Shown: one piece after another, positions 15,600-25,364 of the stretch
Layout of the letters: each line of letters opens with the position of its first letter
Numbering within the stretch: the stretch's first letter is position 1
Source of the DNA: Streptomyces coacervatus
GTDB taxonomy: Bacteria > Actinomycetota > Actinomycetes > Streptomycetales > Streptomycetaceae
DNA length: 64,000 nt
Direction: 5' to 3'
Assembly: GCF_029223485.1 (NCBI RefSeq)
Contig: NZ_JARHTP010000024.1
Location: 110,613-174,612 of the forward strand
Made by a program: the position numbers and the translations under genes
Notes under the pieces: generated by a model
Databases searched by the model: none
Told to the model about the DNA's origin: nothing
The model's input: only the letters and a program-made list of their open reading frames with translations

Positions 15600-16373
15600 T
15601 TACCCAGCCAGCATGAGGGGCGGGCAAGGCCTCCGCACGACAGCGTGCGCACTGCCGACCGGACAGGCAGGGGTCAGCGGCAGGAGGCAACGTCTGGGGC
15701 TGCGTACGTGAGGAGTTCGTCGCCGCATGCCCTCGGGTAAGACTTTGGGCTGTACCTGCCAGCTGGTCTCGCGTTCGGCTTCTCACGTTCCCAGAGGCCT
15801 CCGAGCGGTCTCGTTGACGTCCTCGTCCCGCTCCTGGGTGAAGTGTTGCAACGCCTCCTTCACTGCCGGGTCGTCGCGCCACACTCGCATGAGCTTTTGC
15901 GCTGCAGTGATCCTGACAGTCTTGTCTCTGTTGTCGGTCAGCCGTATCAACGCGTCACGGAGGTCGACGTCGTACGCCCCCAGGTCGGTGGCAAGTTGAA
16001 GCAGGACTGTGTGGCCGGCAGGCTCGTCTGGCCACTCACGCACCAGCTCTTGGGCCGCGGCGATCCTCACAGCCTCCACGTCATCGGTCGTCAAGCCTAC
16101 GAGGGTGTCGTGGACGTTCCCGTCGTGACTCCCCAAGAGCGCCAGCTTCTTCGCAGCGGCGATTCGCGTTCGGGGATCCGTGTGGCTGGCGAGCTTGAAG
16201 AGGCTGTCGCGCACGGCATCAGCCCAGTGCCACACCTCTGCCAGCGCGCTCTCCGCCGACTTCCGCACGGACTCCTCTTCGGTGAAGGTCAAGCCGACCA
16301 GAGCCTCAGCTACATCCACATCGCGCTGCCACGACACCGCCATGGGAGAAATCGTCAAGACCTGTGGATCAAG

Positions 16374-16853
16374 TCAGTTGGGCTGGTCCCGGCGTCGCAG
16401 CTGACGGCTTGCTGCGTTTCGGACGCGGCGGGTTCGTCCGCGTTCTGCCAGCAGCCTGAGGGCCTTGGGTGAGGTCACGATCTGCGTGGTTGCGGCCATG
16501 CGCTGGAACCAGTCGGTTGCTCCGGTGAGTTCCTCGGCGGTCCATGGGTTGCCCAGGGCGATGGTTCTGAGCAGGGTCCACTCGCGCAGGCGGAGGGTGA
16601 GGAAGTCGCGATCCGCGATCACCTCGGTCATGGTCTGAGCCCAGGCGGTGAACCAGGGGCCGGTCAGCAAGTCGTCGGCGCGGCGGTCCAGATGGCGGCC
16701 CACCGCGCTGTCCGCCATCGTCGTGTCCTGGTCGCGCAGGACGGCGGCCACCAGGCCGGCCTCGTCCGCCTCGGCGACGGCCTCCAGGGCCTGCAGGTAG
16801 CGGGCGAAGCGCCGATGCTCGGCGGGCTCCTCGTCGAAGTGGGGGCCGATCAT
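16374..16853 (-). CDS. passenger protein of the IS256 element, unknown function
   Basis: A 159-residue protein starting at an ATGA overlap with the transposase stop (16850-16853) and ending just inside the left inverted repeat. It has an acidic helical N-terminus, a region with W-x-x-A-x-x-M near the middle, and a very basic C-terminus. It is translationally coupled to the transposase. I recognise no domain; a role as a transposition cofactor or regulator is only a guess from position. Confidence 0.7.
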   Translation of the reverse strand: MIGPHFDEEPAEHRRFARYLQALEAVAEADEAGLVAAVLRDQDTTMADSAVGRHLDRRADDLLTGPWFTAWAQTMTEVIADRDFLTLRLREWTLLRTIALGNPWTAEELTGATDWFQRMAATTQIVTSPKALRLLAERGRTRRVRNAASRQLRRRDQPN

Positions 16854-18103
16854 GCCGCGAGCCCTTCCGGCCGCTCAACCAGCCGGCCGCGCTCGAAGCG
16901 GGCACCTGCCCGGACCAGTGCAACGAGGTGAGGTGCGTTGACTGAGCGCCAGCGGGCCTGCGCAGATTCGATCAGCTTGAACACCATGCTCAGCGCGGCA
17001 GCCCGGCTGCCGGCGCCCTTGGTGACCTTGGTTCGCAGCCGGACGGTGGCGAAGGTTGACTCGATGGGGTTCGTGGTCCGCAGATGGATCCAGTGCTCGG
17101 CGGGAAAGTCGAAAAACGCCAGAAGCTCGTCCTCGTCGTCGGTGATCCGCTTGACGACCTTGGGGTACTTCGCCCCGTACTGCTTGGCGAATGCAGCGAC
17201 GGCCTTGGCGGCGTGCTCCTTGTCCTCGGCGTTGTAGATCTCCTGGATCGCGCGCTTGGCGGCGGGCTGGGCCGACTTCGGCAGTGCGTCCAGGACGTTG
17301 GCGGTCTTGTGCACCCAGCACCGCTGGTGGCGAGTGTCGGGGAAGACCTCCTGCGACGCGTTCCAGAAGCCGAGTGCGCCGTCGCCGACCGCCAGGATCG
17401 GGGCTCGCATGCCCCGGCGGGCGCAGTCCCGCAGCAGCCCTGCCCACGCTTCGCACGACTCGCGGTAGCCGTCGGTCATCGCGATCAGCTCCTTCGTGCC
17501 GTCCGCGCGCACCCCCATCAACACCAGCACGGCGGCCTTTGCCTCTTCCAGTCGGATCCGCAGGTGGACGCCATCGGCCCAGACGTAGACGTAGTCGGTG
17601 GCGGACAGATCGCGGTCCATGAACGCCGTGTGGTCGGCCTGCCACTGGGCGGTCAGCCGGGTGACCGTCGTGGGCGAGAGGCCCGCCACGGAGCCGAGGA
17701 ACTGCTCGAGCGCGGGCATGAAATCACCGGAGGACAGGCCATGGAGGTAGAGCAGCGGCAGCACTTCGCTGATCTTCGGGGACTTGCGGCACCAGGGCGG
17801 CAAGTTCGCCGAGGAGAACCGCTTGCGCTCACCGGTCGACTCATCGATCCGCCTGTCGTTCACCCGCGGGGCCCTGACCTCGACTGCCCCGGCCGCCGTG
17901 GTGACCTTCCTCGGCTGGTGGAAACCGTTGCGCACGACCAGACGCCGGCCGGTCTCGTCCCTCTGTTCTGCCAACTCGGCTATATAGGTGTCGACTTCGG
18001 CCTCCAGCGCGGCGGCCAGCATGCGTCGTGCGCCCTCCCTGACGATCTCGTCAATCAGGGAGCCCTTCGGGGTGGTGCCATCGGCGTTGACTACGCTGAG
18101 CAC
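16850..18103 (-). CDS. IS256-family transposase
   Basis: A 417-residue mutator-type transposase. The DDE residues are visible as WADGVHLR (first Asp), AVGDGALGFW (second Asp) and TNPIESTFATVR (Glu). Between the second Asp and the Glu is the cysteine/histidine stretch RCWVHK characteristic of the family. Length is normal and the frame is intact, so the element may still be active. It overlaps the passenger gene by 4 bp. Confidence 0.95.
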   Translation of the reverse strand: MLSVVNADGTTPKGSLIDEIVREGARRMLAAALEAEVDTYIAELAEQRDETGRRLVVRNGFHQPRKVTTAAGAVEVRAPRVNDRRIDESTGERKRFSSANLPPWCRKSPKISEVLPLLYLHGLSSGDFMPALEQFLGSVAGLSPTTVTRLTAQWQADHTAFMDRDLSATDYVYVWADGVHLRIRLEEAKAAVLVLMGVRADGTKELIAMTDGYRESCEAWAGLLRDCARRGMRAPILAVGDGALGFWNASQEVFPDTRHQRCWVHKTANVLDALPKSAQPAAKRAIQEIYNAEDKEHAAKAVAAFAKQYGAKYPKVVKRITDDEDELLAFFDFPAEHWIHLRTTNPIESTFATVRLRTKVTKGAGSRAAALSMVFKLIESAQARWRSVNAPHLVALVRAGARFERGRLVERPEGLAA

Positions 18104-20143
18104 GGGCGTGCCTTCCCGACCGACGTTCGCAGCGTCGGCCTACTCGGTGACCTTCAATCGATCACTCGGGAAGGTACGCCCTTCGCGTGCCACCCCGAGG
18201 CCGATCCACAGATCCTGAGCATTGCTCCCGCCATGGTGGCCACGGCGCTAAACCGTGTGCGCTCGTCGTCGTGCCGGGCAAGTTTGAGGAGTAGGTCACG
18301 GACGTCAGGGTCGCCAGGCCATCCCTTGGCCAGGCAGCGGCCGAGGTGCATCTGGGAGTCCCTGTCCGTGTTGAAGACCCGTAGCATGGCGTTGCGGACC
18401 TCGGCGTTGCCTGGCCATCCTCCCGCCAGCGCGAGTCCGGCCAGGTGCCAGACGCTCTCCTCGTCATCGTCCAGGGCACGGATCAAGACGTTGCGGACTT
18501 CGGCATCACCTCGGTGGGTGTTTCCGAGCCCTTCGACGGCCGTTTCCCTGACCCTGTGGTCGGTGTCGAGGGTGAGTTGAAGGGAGCACTTCGCGGACGC
18601 CCGGATCGTTCGGCCATCCCTGCACCAGGAGTTCCGCGGCGGCAGCCCGGCTACCCCCCTGCTGGCTCAGGGGCTCCGGGCTCCCTTGGACAACCTCGAG
18701 CAGGGTTTCGCGGGCATCGGGGTGACCGGGCCAGAGACGACCCAGCTGGTCCAGAGCTGCCCGCTGGACAGCGCCATCGCGGTCGTGGGTGAGACGGAGG
18801 ACGGCGTCGCGGGTTTCCTCCCGTTCGGGCCAGTCGCCAACATGACTTTCGAGGGCCAGAGCGCGATGGCTGGCTTGCGTAAGCCGTGAGGCGGCCACCA
18901 GCACGTCCAGCTCCTCGTTGGGGCTGACCGGGCCTTCGGCCATCACGGCGTGCTCTAGGTCGCGGACTGCCAGCTCTGCCTCGGTGTTGATGTCCCGGGC
19001 CTTGCTCAGTGCCCCGGCAATGTCGTCGAGTACGGGCTGGTCGAGGATGTCCTCCGGCGGGGCGGGGAGAGGCGTCGTCTGCGGGTCCTGGCTGAGGTGT
19101 ACGAGGTCGACGGCCTCGGGGTGCAATGCGAGGCGTTGTTTCTCGGCGCGGGCTCGCTCCCACAGTCCTTCGAGTTCCCGGAGACGGTGCGCAGTCCGGT
19201 CGGCCTCTTCGTGAGCTTGGGCCTTGTAGGCCTGGGCCTGCTCGGTCACTCCCTGCAGCCGGGTGAGCTCCGCACGATCCATGCGGTCGTGGTAGGCCCT
19301 GGCCTCCAGGGCGTCCTGGCCAGAGATCAGGTCCCGCAACGCGCTGATGATGCGCAACAGCGTCGCCATGAGGATCTGGGCATCGTTGAGTGCGTATCGC
19401 AGGCGGGTCTCGGTGTGGCGAACCCGTTCAAGTTCAACTTCGAGACGCAGCGCGGCGATCGTCTCGACATGGGAGCCCTCTTCCAGGGCGGAGCTTGGGC
19501 GCCGAGACGGAATGCGTGCGGGGTTGTGGTCGACGATTCTGTTCACGACAGCGTGGATCAGTTGTTCGGCTCTTTGGACGAGGTCACGGTGTTGATTCTC
19601 GGTCAGCTGGCCTACCCGGCTGGTGATCGTGAGGAATTGACGCGTGAACGGCAGAAGCTGACGGGGCACGGACTGACCGTTGAGGATTCGGCCGAGCTCC
19701 GACTTGGAGACGCTCATCGCCCCCACCGGCGATCCCGGTGCGCTGCCGGCTGCCGCTGCCTTCTGCTCTCGTTCCTTCTGCGCGCAGTTGAAGGCTTCGG
19801 ACACTTGGCGCAGCGTGAGGCCAGCCTTGCGGGCCTGGCCCTGTAGGAAGTCCGCGTACTCCTGCTGCGGATCGCTCTCGGCGCCACTCTGACTGATCAT
19901 GGCCTCCACGCCGCCCGGGCCTGCGTCGAAGCCCTCATGTCCCGCACTTCCCCACCGTGTCCCCGGGACAGAGAACTGTCCTGGCCTCGCTGCCCGGTGT
20001 GATCTGCGCCGTCGCGCCGACTGTCCCGGGCTGTCCCAGCACGTCCCGTGGCCAGTTGGGGACCGGTTCCTGACGGCCCATTGTCTCCTCATCTCGCCCG
20101 GCTTCGCAGCAATGCCGGGGATCACGCGAAGGAGGACGGGTCC

Positions 20144-20518
20144 GTGCCCGCCATGCTCAACTGTCCTACTGCTCCGTCCGTTGGCACCCCGGTTTCGGCT
20201 GGAGTACGGGACGCAGCGGTTCACCTCCTGTTGGCAGCTGTGCCTGAGTGCCTCGGAGCCTTGGCGGCGACCCTCGTCGTCTCCGCGGCCTCGTGGATCC
20301 TGTCTCGGGTCAGCCGCTCTCCGCGCCGCCGGGAGCAAGACCAGGCCGACGATGCGGCCTGCCTGCGGCATGCCTCACCGATCGGACAGACCCCCGTCGG
20401 TGAGCTGGAACCGCGGAGCATTCGGTTGCTCGAAGCCTCCGCCGAGGGTGCGGCCTTGTCACCTGCGGTGGACCGGCAACCGTCGGATTGCACGCCGGAG
20501 GCCCGGCGGCGCGGGTGA
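20144..20518 (+). CDS. small membrane protein divergent from HTH/HEAT gene
   Basis: The GTG at 20144 follows a clear GGAGG (20131-20135) at 8 nt. The 124-residue product has one membrane segment (LGALAATLVVSAASWIL) preceded by an amphipathic stretch and followed by the basic patch SRVSRSPRRR, then a hydrophilic tail. A similar layout is seen in the protein at 28598-28774, also encoded divergently from an HTH/coiled-coil gene. Function unknown. Confidence 0.6.
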   Translation: MPAMLNCPTAPSVGTPVSAGVRDAAVHLLLAAVPECLGALAATLVVSAASWILSRVSRSPRRREQDQADDAACLRHASPIGQTPVGELEPRSIRLLEASAEGAALSPAVDRQPSDCTPEARRRG

Positions 20519-20556
20519 CAAGCTCGCGCATGCTCGGCACCGCTGCGCGGGATGCG

Positions 20557-20880
20557 TTATCGACGGTCGGTGACATCCCGGGCCGCGTAGGCAAGGAGCT
20601 CGTTGAGGGCGGCCTCGTTCGACCCGGGCGGACGGGTCCGCCACTCCCCCAGCGTCTCCCGGACGGTCTGCGTAACAGCCAATGCATGCTGCACGAGGTC
20701 GTCGTCGAGCGCTGTCACCTCTCCGCTCGCGGTTCGGCCGGTGATGACGATGGGGCCGGCCAGCGGGTACAGGGGCATGCCACGCCAGGCGCTCGCCAGG
20801 GCCCACGCGGCCAGGTTCTGGGGAAAGCCGAGATTCAGGCCGTTGCCGTGAATGTGCAGAACGGCCCGCCGGTGGTACAC
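20557..20880 (-). CDS. fragmentary plasmid-type protein
   Basis: The minus strand codes for about 107 residues starting near VYHRRAVLHIHGNGL (possible GTG at 20880) and ending ELLAYAARDVTDRR. The composition looks like real protein, with L-A-x-W-A-L-A-S-A-W-R-G-M-P-L-Y-P-L in the middle. The frame is open further upstream into the left end of the IS21 element, so the original start is probably lost. I do not recognise the family. Confidence 0.4.
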   Translation of the reverse strand: MYHRRAVLHIHGNGLNLGFPQNLAAWALASAWRGMPLYPLAGPIVITGRTASGEVTALDDDLVQHALAVTQTVRETLGEWRTRPPGSNEAALNELLAYAARDVTDRR

Positions 20881-21066
20881 CCCTTGGTCGACTGGCTGTG
20901 GAGGTCTGAGCGGGAGTCGTTTCGCGGTGTGTTGGGGAGTCACTGAGCGCGTGTTGGCATGATCAATCGCGATGGCTTTTGATGTCACTCGCCGCCGGTT
21001 CAGTTTTGTCTTCGGGCGCCGATATTGGGTTGCCGCGTTGGTTCGGCACTCGGGAGACTCGCGCTC

Positions 21067-21603
21067 ATGCCTACGACTGCGCGTGATCTGACGCTTGAAC
21101 ACTTCCGGTGGATCGATGGTCACGCGGATGTGTGGGCGATCTTCCGGGATGCCAAGGCGCTGGCCGCGGTGGTAGCTGGTCTCGTGGAACCGTTCCGGGA
21201 CGAGCGGATCACAGCGGTCTGCGGGATCGAGTCACGGGGATTCCTTCTGGGTGGTGCCGCAGCCGTCGAACTCGGCGTCGGATTCGTGCCCGTCCGGAAG
21301 GGTGAGGGCCTCTTCCCGGGCGGCAAAGTCGTGCGTCAGTCGTCCCCCGACTACCGACGCCTTCGTCACACACTGCGACTCCAGCGATCCTCGCTGGGGC
21401 CTGGGGACCGTGTCCTGCTGATCGATGACTGGATCGAGACCGGCAGCCAGGCTGCGGCCGTCAGGAGCATGGCCGAGGAGTGCGGCTCCGTCTGGATGGG
21501 ATGCAGCGTCATCGTTGATCAGCTCACCGATTCGCCGGAGCACACTCTCGGCACCGTTCGAGGGCTGCTGACTGCGCAGGAACTTCCACCGTGCGAATCC
21601 TGA
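21067..21603 (+). CDS. adenine phosphoribosyltransferase-like protein
   Basis: A 178-residue type I phosphoribosyltransferase. The N-terminal half reads like Apt (AVCGIESRGFLLGGAAA, then G-F-V-P-V-R-K-G), and the PRPP loop is VLLIDDWIETGSQA, a variant of the usual DDxxATG(G/S)T. Such enzymes couple a base to PRPP. It lies inside the inverted repeats of the IS21 element and on the opposite strand from istAB, so it looks like cargo. The substrate cannot be told from sequence. ATG at 21067 is preceded by GGGAG at 11 nt. Confidence 0.8.
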   Translation: MPTTARDLTLEHFRWIDGHADVWAIFRDAKALAAVVAGLVEPFRDERITAVCGIESRGFLLGGAAAVELGVGFVPVRKGEGLFPGGKVVRQSSPDYRRLRHTLRLQRSSLGPGDRVLLIDDWIETGSQAAAVRSMAEECGSVWMGCSVIVDQLTDSPEHTLGTVRGLLTAQELPPCES

Positions 21604-21645
21604 AAGCAACTCAGCGAGGGTGAGGATGGGTTCGGGCAGTGGAGC

Positions 21646-22434
21646 TCAGCTCGCGGCTTGGTCGGCCTGGGCTTTGGTGTGAGCGAGGCGGTAGGAGTCG
21701 GTGCCGGTCTGGATGATGGCGCCGTTGAAGGTGAGCCGGTCCACGATGGCTGCGCAGAGCCGGGGGTCGGTGAAGGTCTTGGTCCATCCACTGAAACTCT
21801 CGTTCGAAGCGATAGCGACGCTGTTCTTCTCCTCGCGCTCCGTTAGAACCTGAAACAGCAGCTCAGCGCCCCTGCGGTCAAGTTCCATATAGCCGAGTTC
21901 ATCAATGCATAAAAGGTCAACGCGCCCGTAGCGGGCGATGGTCTTGGTCAGCTGCTTCTCGTCGGCGGCCTCGACCAGCTCGTTCACGAGCTTGGTGGCC
22001 AGCACGTAGCGGACCCGGAAACCGTTCATCGCGGCCTCGGTGCCCAGCGCGATCAGCAGATGGGACTTGCCGGTGCCCGAGTCCCCGATCAGGCAGAGCG
22101 GCTCTCCCTTCTTGACCCACTCGCAGGTCGCCAGGGTGTTGACGGTGGCCGGGTCGACGTTCGGATTGGCCTCGAAGTCGAAGGTCCGCAGTGACTTGTC
22201 CCGGGGAAACGCGGCAGCCTTGATGCGGCGCTCGGAACGACGCCGGGCCCGGTCGTCGCACTCGGTCATCAGCAGCTCGGCCAGGAAGGCCCGATATGAC
22301 ATCTGGTCGCGGGCCGCGCCGTCGGCCAGGTCGGCGAACTGCTGGCGGATAGAGGGCAGTCGCAGCAGTCGGCATGCCTGCTCGATCGAGGCTGCGGCGG
22401 CTTCTTCGGTCAGTCCGCGCTTGCGTGGGCTCAT
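21646..22434 (-). CDS. istB: IstB, IS21-family helper ATPase
   Basis: A 262-residue AAA+ protein with Walker A GDSGTGKSHLL and Walker B LLCIDELGYM, the standard IstB motifs. It is the target-choice ATPase that works with IstA. Its ATG overlaps the istA stop (ATGA at 22431-22434). Intact. Confidence 0.95.
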   Translation of the reverse strand: MSPRKRGLTEEAAAASIEQACRLLRLPSIRQQFADLADGAARDQMSYRAFLAELLMTECDDRARRRSERRIKAAAFPRDKSLRTFDFEANPNVDPATVNTLATCEWVKKGEPLCLIGDSGTGKSHLLIALGTEAAMNGFRVRYVLATKLVNELVEAADEKQLTKTIARYGRVDLLCIDELGYMELDRRGAELLFQVLTEREEKNSVAIASNESFSGWTKTFTDPRLCAAIVDRLTFNGAIIQTGTDSYRLAHTKAQADQAAS

Positions 22435-24080
22435 GATCCCTCTTTCTCGTTTCCGGTCCTGCGGCCGTGCCGGTTCAGGAGCTGGTCGTAGTGGGCCACC
22501 GAAGGCAGCGGCCGGTTGTCCGGCGGCAGGTGGGACAGCCGCCAGTCGGACAGGAACGTGACCGTCGCCGCGGGCCCCTCCGCGCGACCTGTGCCAGGGA
22601 CCGGGGCGGGCAGTTCCCCACTGTCGCCTTCGGCTGCTTTGCGTGCCTCCAGCGCGACCGCGTCCGCGGTCAGAGCCCCCGCCCGAAACGCGGCGGCCAG
22701 CCCCGCGACGACATGTTCGTGTTCCATGTGCCGCGCCAGCAGCAGGACCTCGATCAGGGCCCTGGTGCCGGCCGCGTCCCCGTGCGCCGCGCAGGCCGCC
22801 GTCCACCACCGGTCGTGGACCGGGGTGAACCGGCCCGCGGAGCGGGCCTGTTCCAGCGGAGTCGAGCCCGGAAAGGCGCCGGGCTTGCGCAACAGGGCCT
22901 CCAGATAGTGATCGAGCACGAGCCGGGAGCCACCCCGGCCGCTGAGCCGCTCGTGGCGGGCAACCTCGGTGCGGCCGTCGTAGACCGCGAGATCGTTGGC
23001 GTGCAGCAGGACCCGCAGCTGCCGACCGATGAACCTCACCGGCACCGAATAGGCGTTGGAGCGGACCGTGATCTGCCCGAAGCGGTTGACGCGCGGAGTG
23101 AACCACCGTCCCGTCTCGAACACCTCCCTGGGCAGCGGTCTCAGCAGCGGCTGCTCGCCAGCGAAGGACTCCCCGATGGTGCGGGTCCGCGAGCGCAGCC
23201 GGCGGCCCTCGTCCTCCAGGTCCCACCGGTCGACCAGCTCGTTCAGCTCCGCCAGCGAAGCGACCTCGGGGACCGGGACGAAGTGGTTGCGGCGGTAGTA
23301 GCCGATCTGTCCCTCGACGCCGCCCTTCTCGTGCGCGCCCTCGATGCCGGGGCGGCAGTAGAAGGCATCGATGCCCCAGTGCGAACGAAACGCCGTCCAG
23401 CGATCCGACTCCACCCGGGCCCGCCCCAGGCCCAGCACCCGCTCGACCGCAGCCCGCAGGTCGTCGTAGCGGATCTTCCCGCGCGGGACACCACCCAGCC
23501 TGCGAAACGCGTGCTCGTGTCCTTCCAGGAAGGCCTCCTGCCCGCAAGAGGCGAACACCCGGTGCACCGCTTTGCCGGAGTAGGACAGCCGCAACGAGAA
23601 CAGGAAGACCCTGGCGGGCTCCCCGGCGAGCACGATGTGCACGTCACCGAAGTCGACCTCCGCCTCCACCCCGGGCAGATGCCTCTGCGGCACGAACATC
23701 GCCTCCGGGCCCACCCCGGCCTTGCGGCGGATCTCCCTGCGGCGGTCCTTCACATAGAGGCGGACCATGCAGTACGAAATGTCGCGGGCCTCGTGCCCCT
23801 CGACCAGCCGGTCAAAGATCCGCTGAGCGGTGTGCCGCTGCTTGGGCGGTGCATCCAGATCTGCCCGCAGCATCGCGTCGATCAACGGCTTGTAGGGGTC
23901 GAGCCGCGATTCCTGGCGCCGCGACTTCTTGCGTGGCTCCGGCCACTTCCCGTCCAAGGCCCGCCGCACGGTTCGCCACGTCACGTTGTGCACCCGCTGC
24001 AACGACCGCATCGACATCCCCAGCAGGTGATCCTTGCGAATCGCCGCGTACAACTCCACCTTCGACTGTGAGTTACCCAC
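22431..24080 (-). CDS. istA: IstA, IS21-family DDE transposase
   Basis: A 549-residue transposase from the GTG at 24080 (VGNSQSKVELYAAIRKD). It has an N-terminal helix-turn-helix (MRSLQRVHNVTWRTVRRAL), an integrase domain with VEAEVDFGDVHIV (first Asp), R-Y-D-D-L-R-A-A-V (second Asp region) and a glutamate in EKGGVEGQIG, and a C-terminal Mu-type domain. The frame extends 60 bp upstream to an ATG, but the family begins at the GTG. Intact. Confidence 0.93.
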   Translation of the reverse strand: MGNSQSKVELYAAIRKDHLLGMSMRSLQRVHNVTWRTVRRALDGKWPEPRKKSRRQESRLDPYKPLIDAMLRADLDAPPKQRHTAQRIFDRLVEGHEARDISYCMVRLYVKDRRREIRRKAGVGPEAMFVPQRHLPGVEAEVDFGDVHIVLAGEPARVFLFSLRLSYSGKAVHRVFASCGQEAFLEGHEHAFRRLGGVPRGKIRYDDLRAAVERVLGLGRARVESDRWTAFRSHWGIDAFYCRPGIEGAHEKGGVEGQIGYYRRNHFVPVPEVASLAELNELVDRWDLEDEGRRLRSRTRTIGESFAGEQPLLRPLPREVFETGRWFTPRVNRFGQITVRSNAYSVPVRFIGRQLRVLLHANDLAVYDGRTEVARHERLSGRGGSRLVLDHYLEALLRKPGAFPGSTPLEQARSAGRFTPVHDRWWTAACAAHGDAAGTRALIEVLLLARHMEHEHVVAGLAAAFRAGALTADAVALEARKAAEGDSGELPAPVPGTGRAEGPAATVTFLSDWRLSHLPPDNRPLPSVAHYDQLLNRHGRRTGNEKEGS

Positions 24081-24203
24081 GAGGCCCCCAGCCCTTGAGC
24101 ACACCTCACAGTCCCACCGCAAGCCCCCAACTGACGTCAAAACAAACCGTCATCGCAAACTCGGTCAGAACACGACTCCCGCACTCATCGCGAAACGACT
24201 CCC

Positions 24204-25048
24204 CAACTCACGTTCATAGCCACGAGGGTGCGGCGGGCTTCCTTGATCTGGTTCGTGGCTCCGGCCGTGTGGCGCACCGCCCAGCGTGAGGCCGCGTCGC
24301 GCACCGCGAAGCGCTCGGTGTTGGCGCAGACCGGCCGCCAGGGCGTTACAACGCACTGGAACTGCCCCTGCCCGCTGTGGTCGTTCATCACCGCGACGTA
24401 CGGGACGACGACGTCGTTGATGCCCTCAGCGTCGACGGTGACGGACTCGGGGAGCCTGATCGAGATGAACACGCGGCGCCCGCCCCGGATCACTCCAGCG
24501 GACTCCCACACGACATCGAAGCGCCCCACCAGCTCCTGGAGGAACTCGAACCCGGCGCGGTTCTGGATCGGCTGATAGCGGCGGCCGACGGCGCCGAGCG
24601 CGGCGCCGGTGTCTTCGCGAACCGTGTGGAACTGGTCCGCGTGCTCGCGCAGTTCGCCGTCCCACTGGTACAGGGCGGGGACGGTGGTGACGGTGAAGTC
24701 GAGCCCGCCTTCGCCAAGCACGGTGTCGATGTCTGTGGTGCCGCCGGGGATGATCTGGCCCAGTCCGTGCCAGGCCGGGGACGACGCGTACAGGGCGATC
24801 GTGCCGTCCGCGCGGGAGTCGAGACCGTGGTTCGCGAGGATCGCGTCAATCTCGCCTTCGGCGTTGCGGGAGACCGTGAACACTTCGCCCCGGTCCCAGC
24901 CGGTCAGGACCTCGTATTGGTTGCCGCCGAGCAGACGGATTTCGCCCCGGTCGACGCGGGCCTGGAAGGTGCGCTCACGGTTGCATACGGCGGCGATCTG
25001 GCGGGCCTTCTCGTCGGCGAAGGCGGTGTTCACGTCGGTGATGGTCAC
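24204..25048 (-). pseudogene. DUF932 phage/plasmid-like protein, 3' end lost
   Basis: Starts at a GTG at 25048 behind AAGGAG. About 280 residues match the DUF932 family: SPAWHGLGQIIPG, G-x-R-Y-x-P-I-Q-N, V-V-P-Y-V-A-V-M-N-D-H-S-G, and C-x-N-T. The family is normally around 350-400 residues. Here the last native codons (TLVAMNV) run into the right end of the IS21 element and the frame stops at 24185. The missing C-terminus is not found on the other side of the element, so the insertion was accompanied or followed by a deletion. Confidence 0.82.
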
Positions 25049-25145
25049 GGTGTACTCCTTGGGACTTCGTCGGGTGTGACTTCGGTCGGTCCCGGCGGCG
25101 GGGGTGCCACTCCCCCGGCCGCCGGGGTGGATGGGTGCTGGCTGG

Positions 25146-25364
25146 TCAGACGGCCAGGACGTCGTGCCCGAGCTGTGCCAGCCGCATGGCCATGTGGGCG
25201 GCCGTCTGTCGGTCCTGGCCGGGCTGGGTGAAGGCTTCGATGTCGGACTGCCAGGTGAAGGCGGCGCCCTCGATGGCGGCGCGGGTCTCGTCGTCGAGGT
25301 CGTCGGCGCACTCCGGGGCGACGACGACGGCGCCGAGCTGGGTGTCAGTGGTCACCAGGAACAT
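25146..25364 (-). CDS. small plasmid-type protein
   Basis: 72 residues, beginning MFLVTTDTQLGAVVVAPECADDL and ending QLGHDVLAV. Acidic and probably globular; not recognised. The start overlaps the end of the upstream gene by 13 bp, so both are likely translated from one message with the DUF932 gene downstream. Confidence 0.65.
   Translation of the reverse strand: MFLVTTDTQLGAVVVAPECADDLDDETRAAIEGAAFTWQSDIEAFTQPGQDRQTAAHMAMRLAQLGHDVLAV

Larger units (their letters stand above)
16346..18227. mobile_element. IS256-family insertion sequence, 1882 bp
   Basis: Imperfect terminal inverted repeats of about 25 bp (16346-16370 and 18203-18227) share GATCCACAG and CTC ends. The element is flanked by the 9-bp direct repeat CCGCCATGG at 16337-16345 and 18228-18236, a duplication length normal for IS256. 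It carries a transposase and a short overlapping second gene, both on the minus strand. The perfect duplication indicates a fairly recent insertion into the HEAT-repeat gene. Confidence 0.93.
15783..19900 (-). pseudogene. HTH/coiled-coil/HEAT-repeat protein, split by IS256 and frameshifted
   Basis: The gene starts at the ATG at 19900. Residues 10-100 resemble an XRE-type helix-turn-helix, followed by a coiled coil and then HEAT-like repeats of about 31 residues with the motif W-P-x-x-x-x-V-R-x-x-L-x-x-L. Near 18583 one extra C on the coding strand shifts the frame: removing it lets VREVL continue as LQLTLDTDHRVRETAVEGL and on through a third fragment. At 18228 an IS256-family element interrupts it. 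Deleting the element and one copy of its 9-bp duplication joins RFSAVATMA to VSWQRDVDVAEALVGL in frame, and HEAT repeats run to the stop at 15783. Both lesions must be inactivating for the C-terminal half. A small membrane protein is divergently encoded at 20144. Confidence 0.85.
20912..24203. mobile_element. IS21-family element with a phosphoribosyltransferase passenger
   Basis: The outer ends are inverted repeats beginning GGGAGTCGTTTCGCG at 20912 and its complement ending at 24203. In each end GGGAGTC recurs about 23 bp further in, and TTTTGAYGTCA occurs about 65 bp in; 26 of the first 30 positions agree. Multiple terminal repeats are typical of IS21. The element is 3.3 kb, longer than usual, because a phosphoribosyltransferase gene lies between the left end and istB. 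I could not find a convincing target duplication; adjacent sequence may have been deleted. Confidence 0.8.

Noticed and set aside
20557..21123. Full-length 188-residue minus-strand protein
   Set aside because: The first part lies inside the left end of the IS21 element and is not protein-like; only the C-terminal 107 residues are kept.
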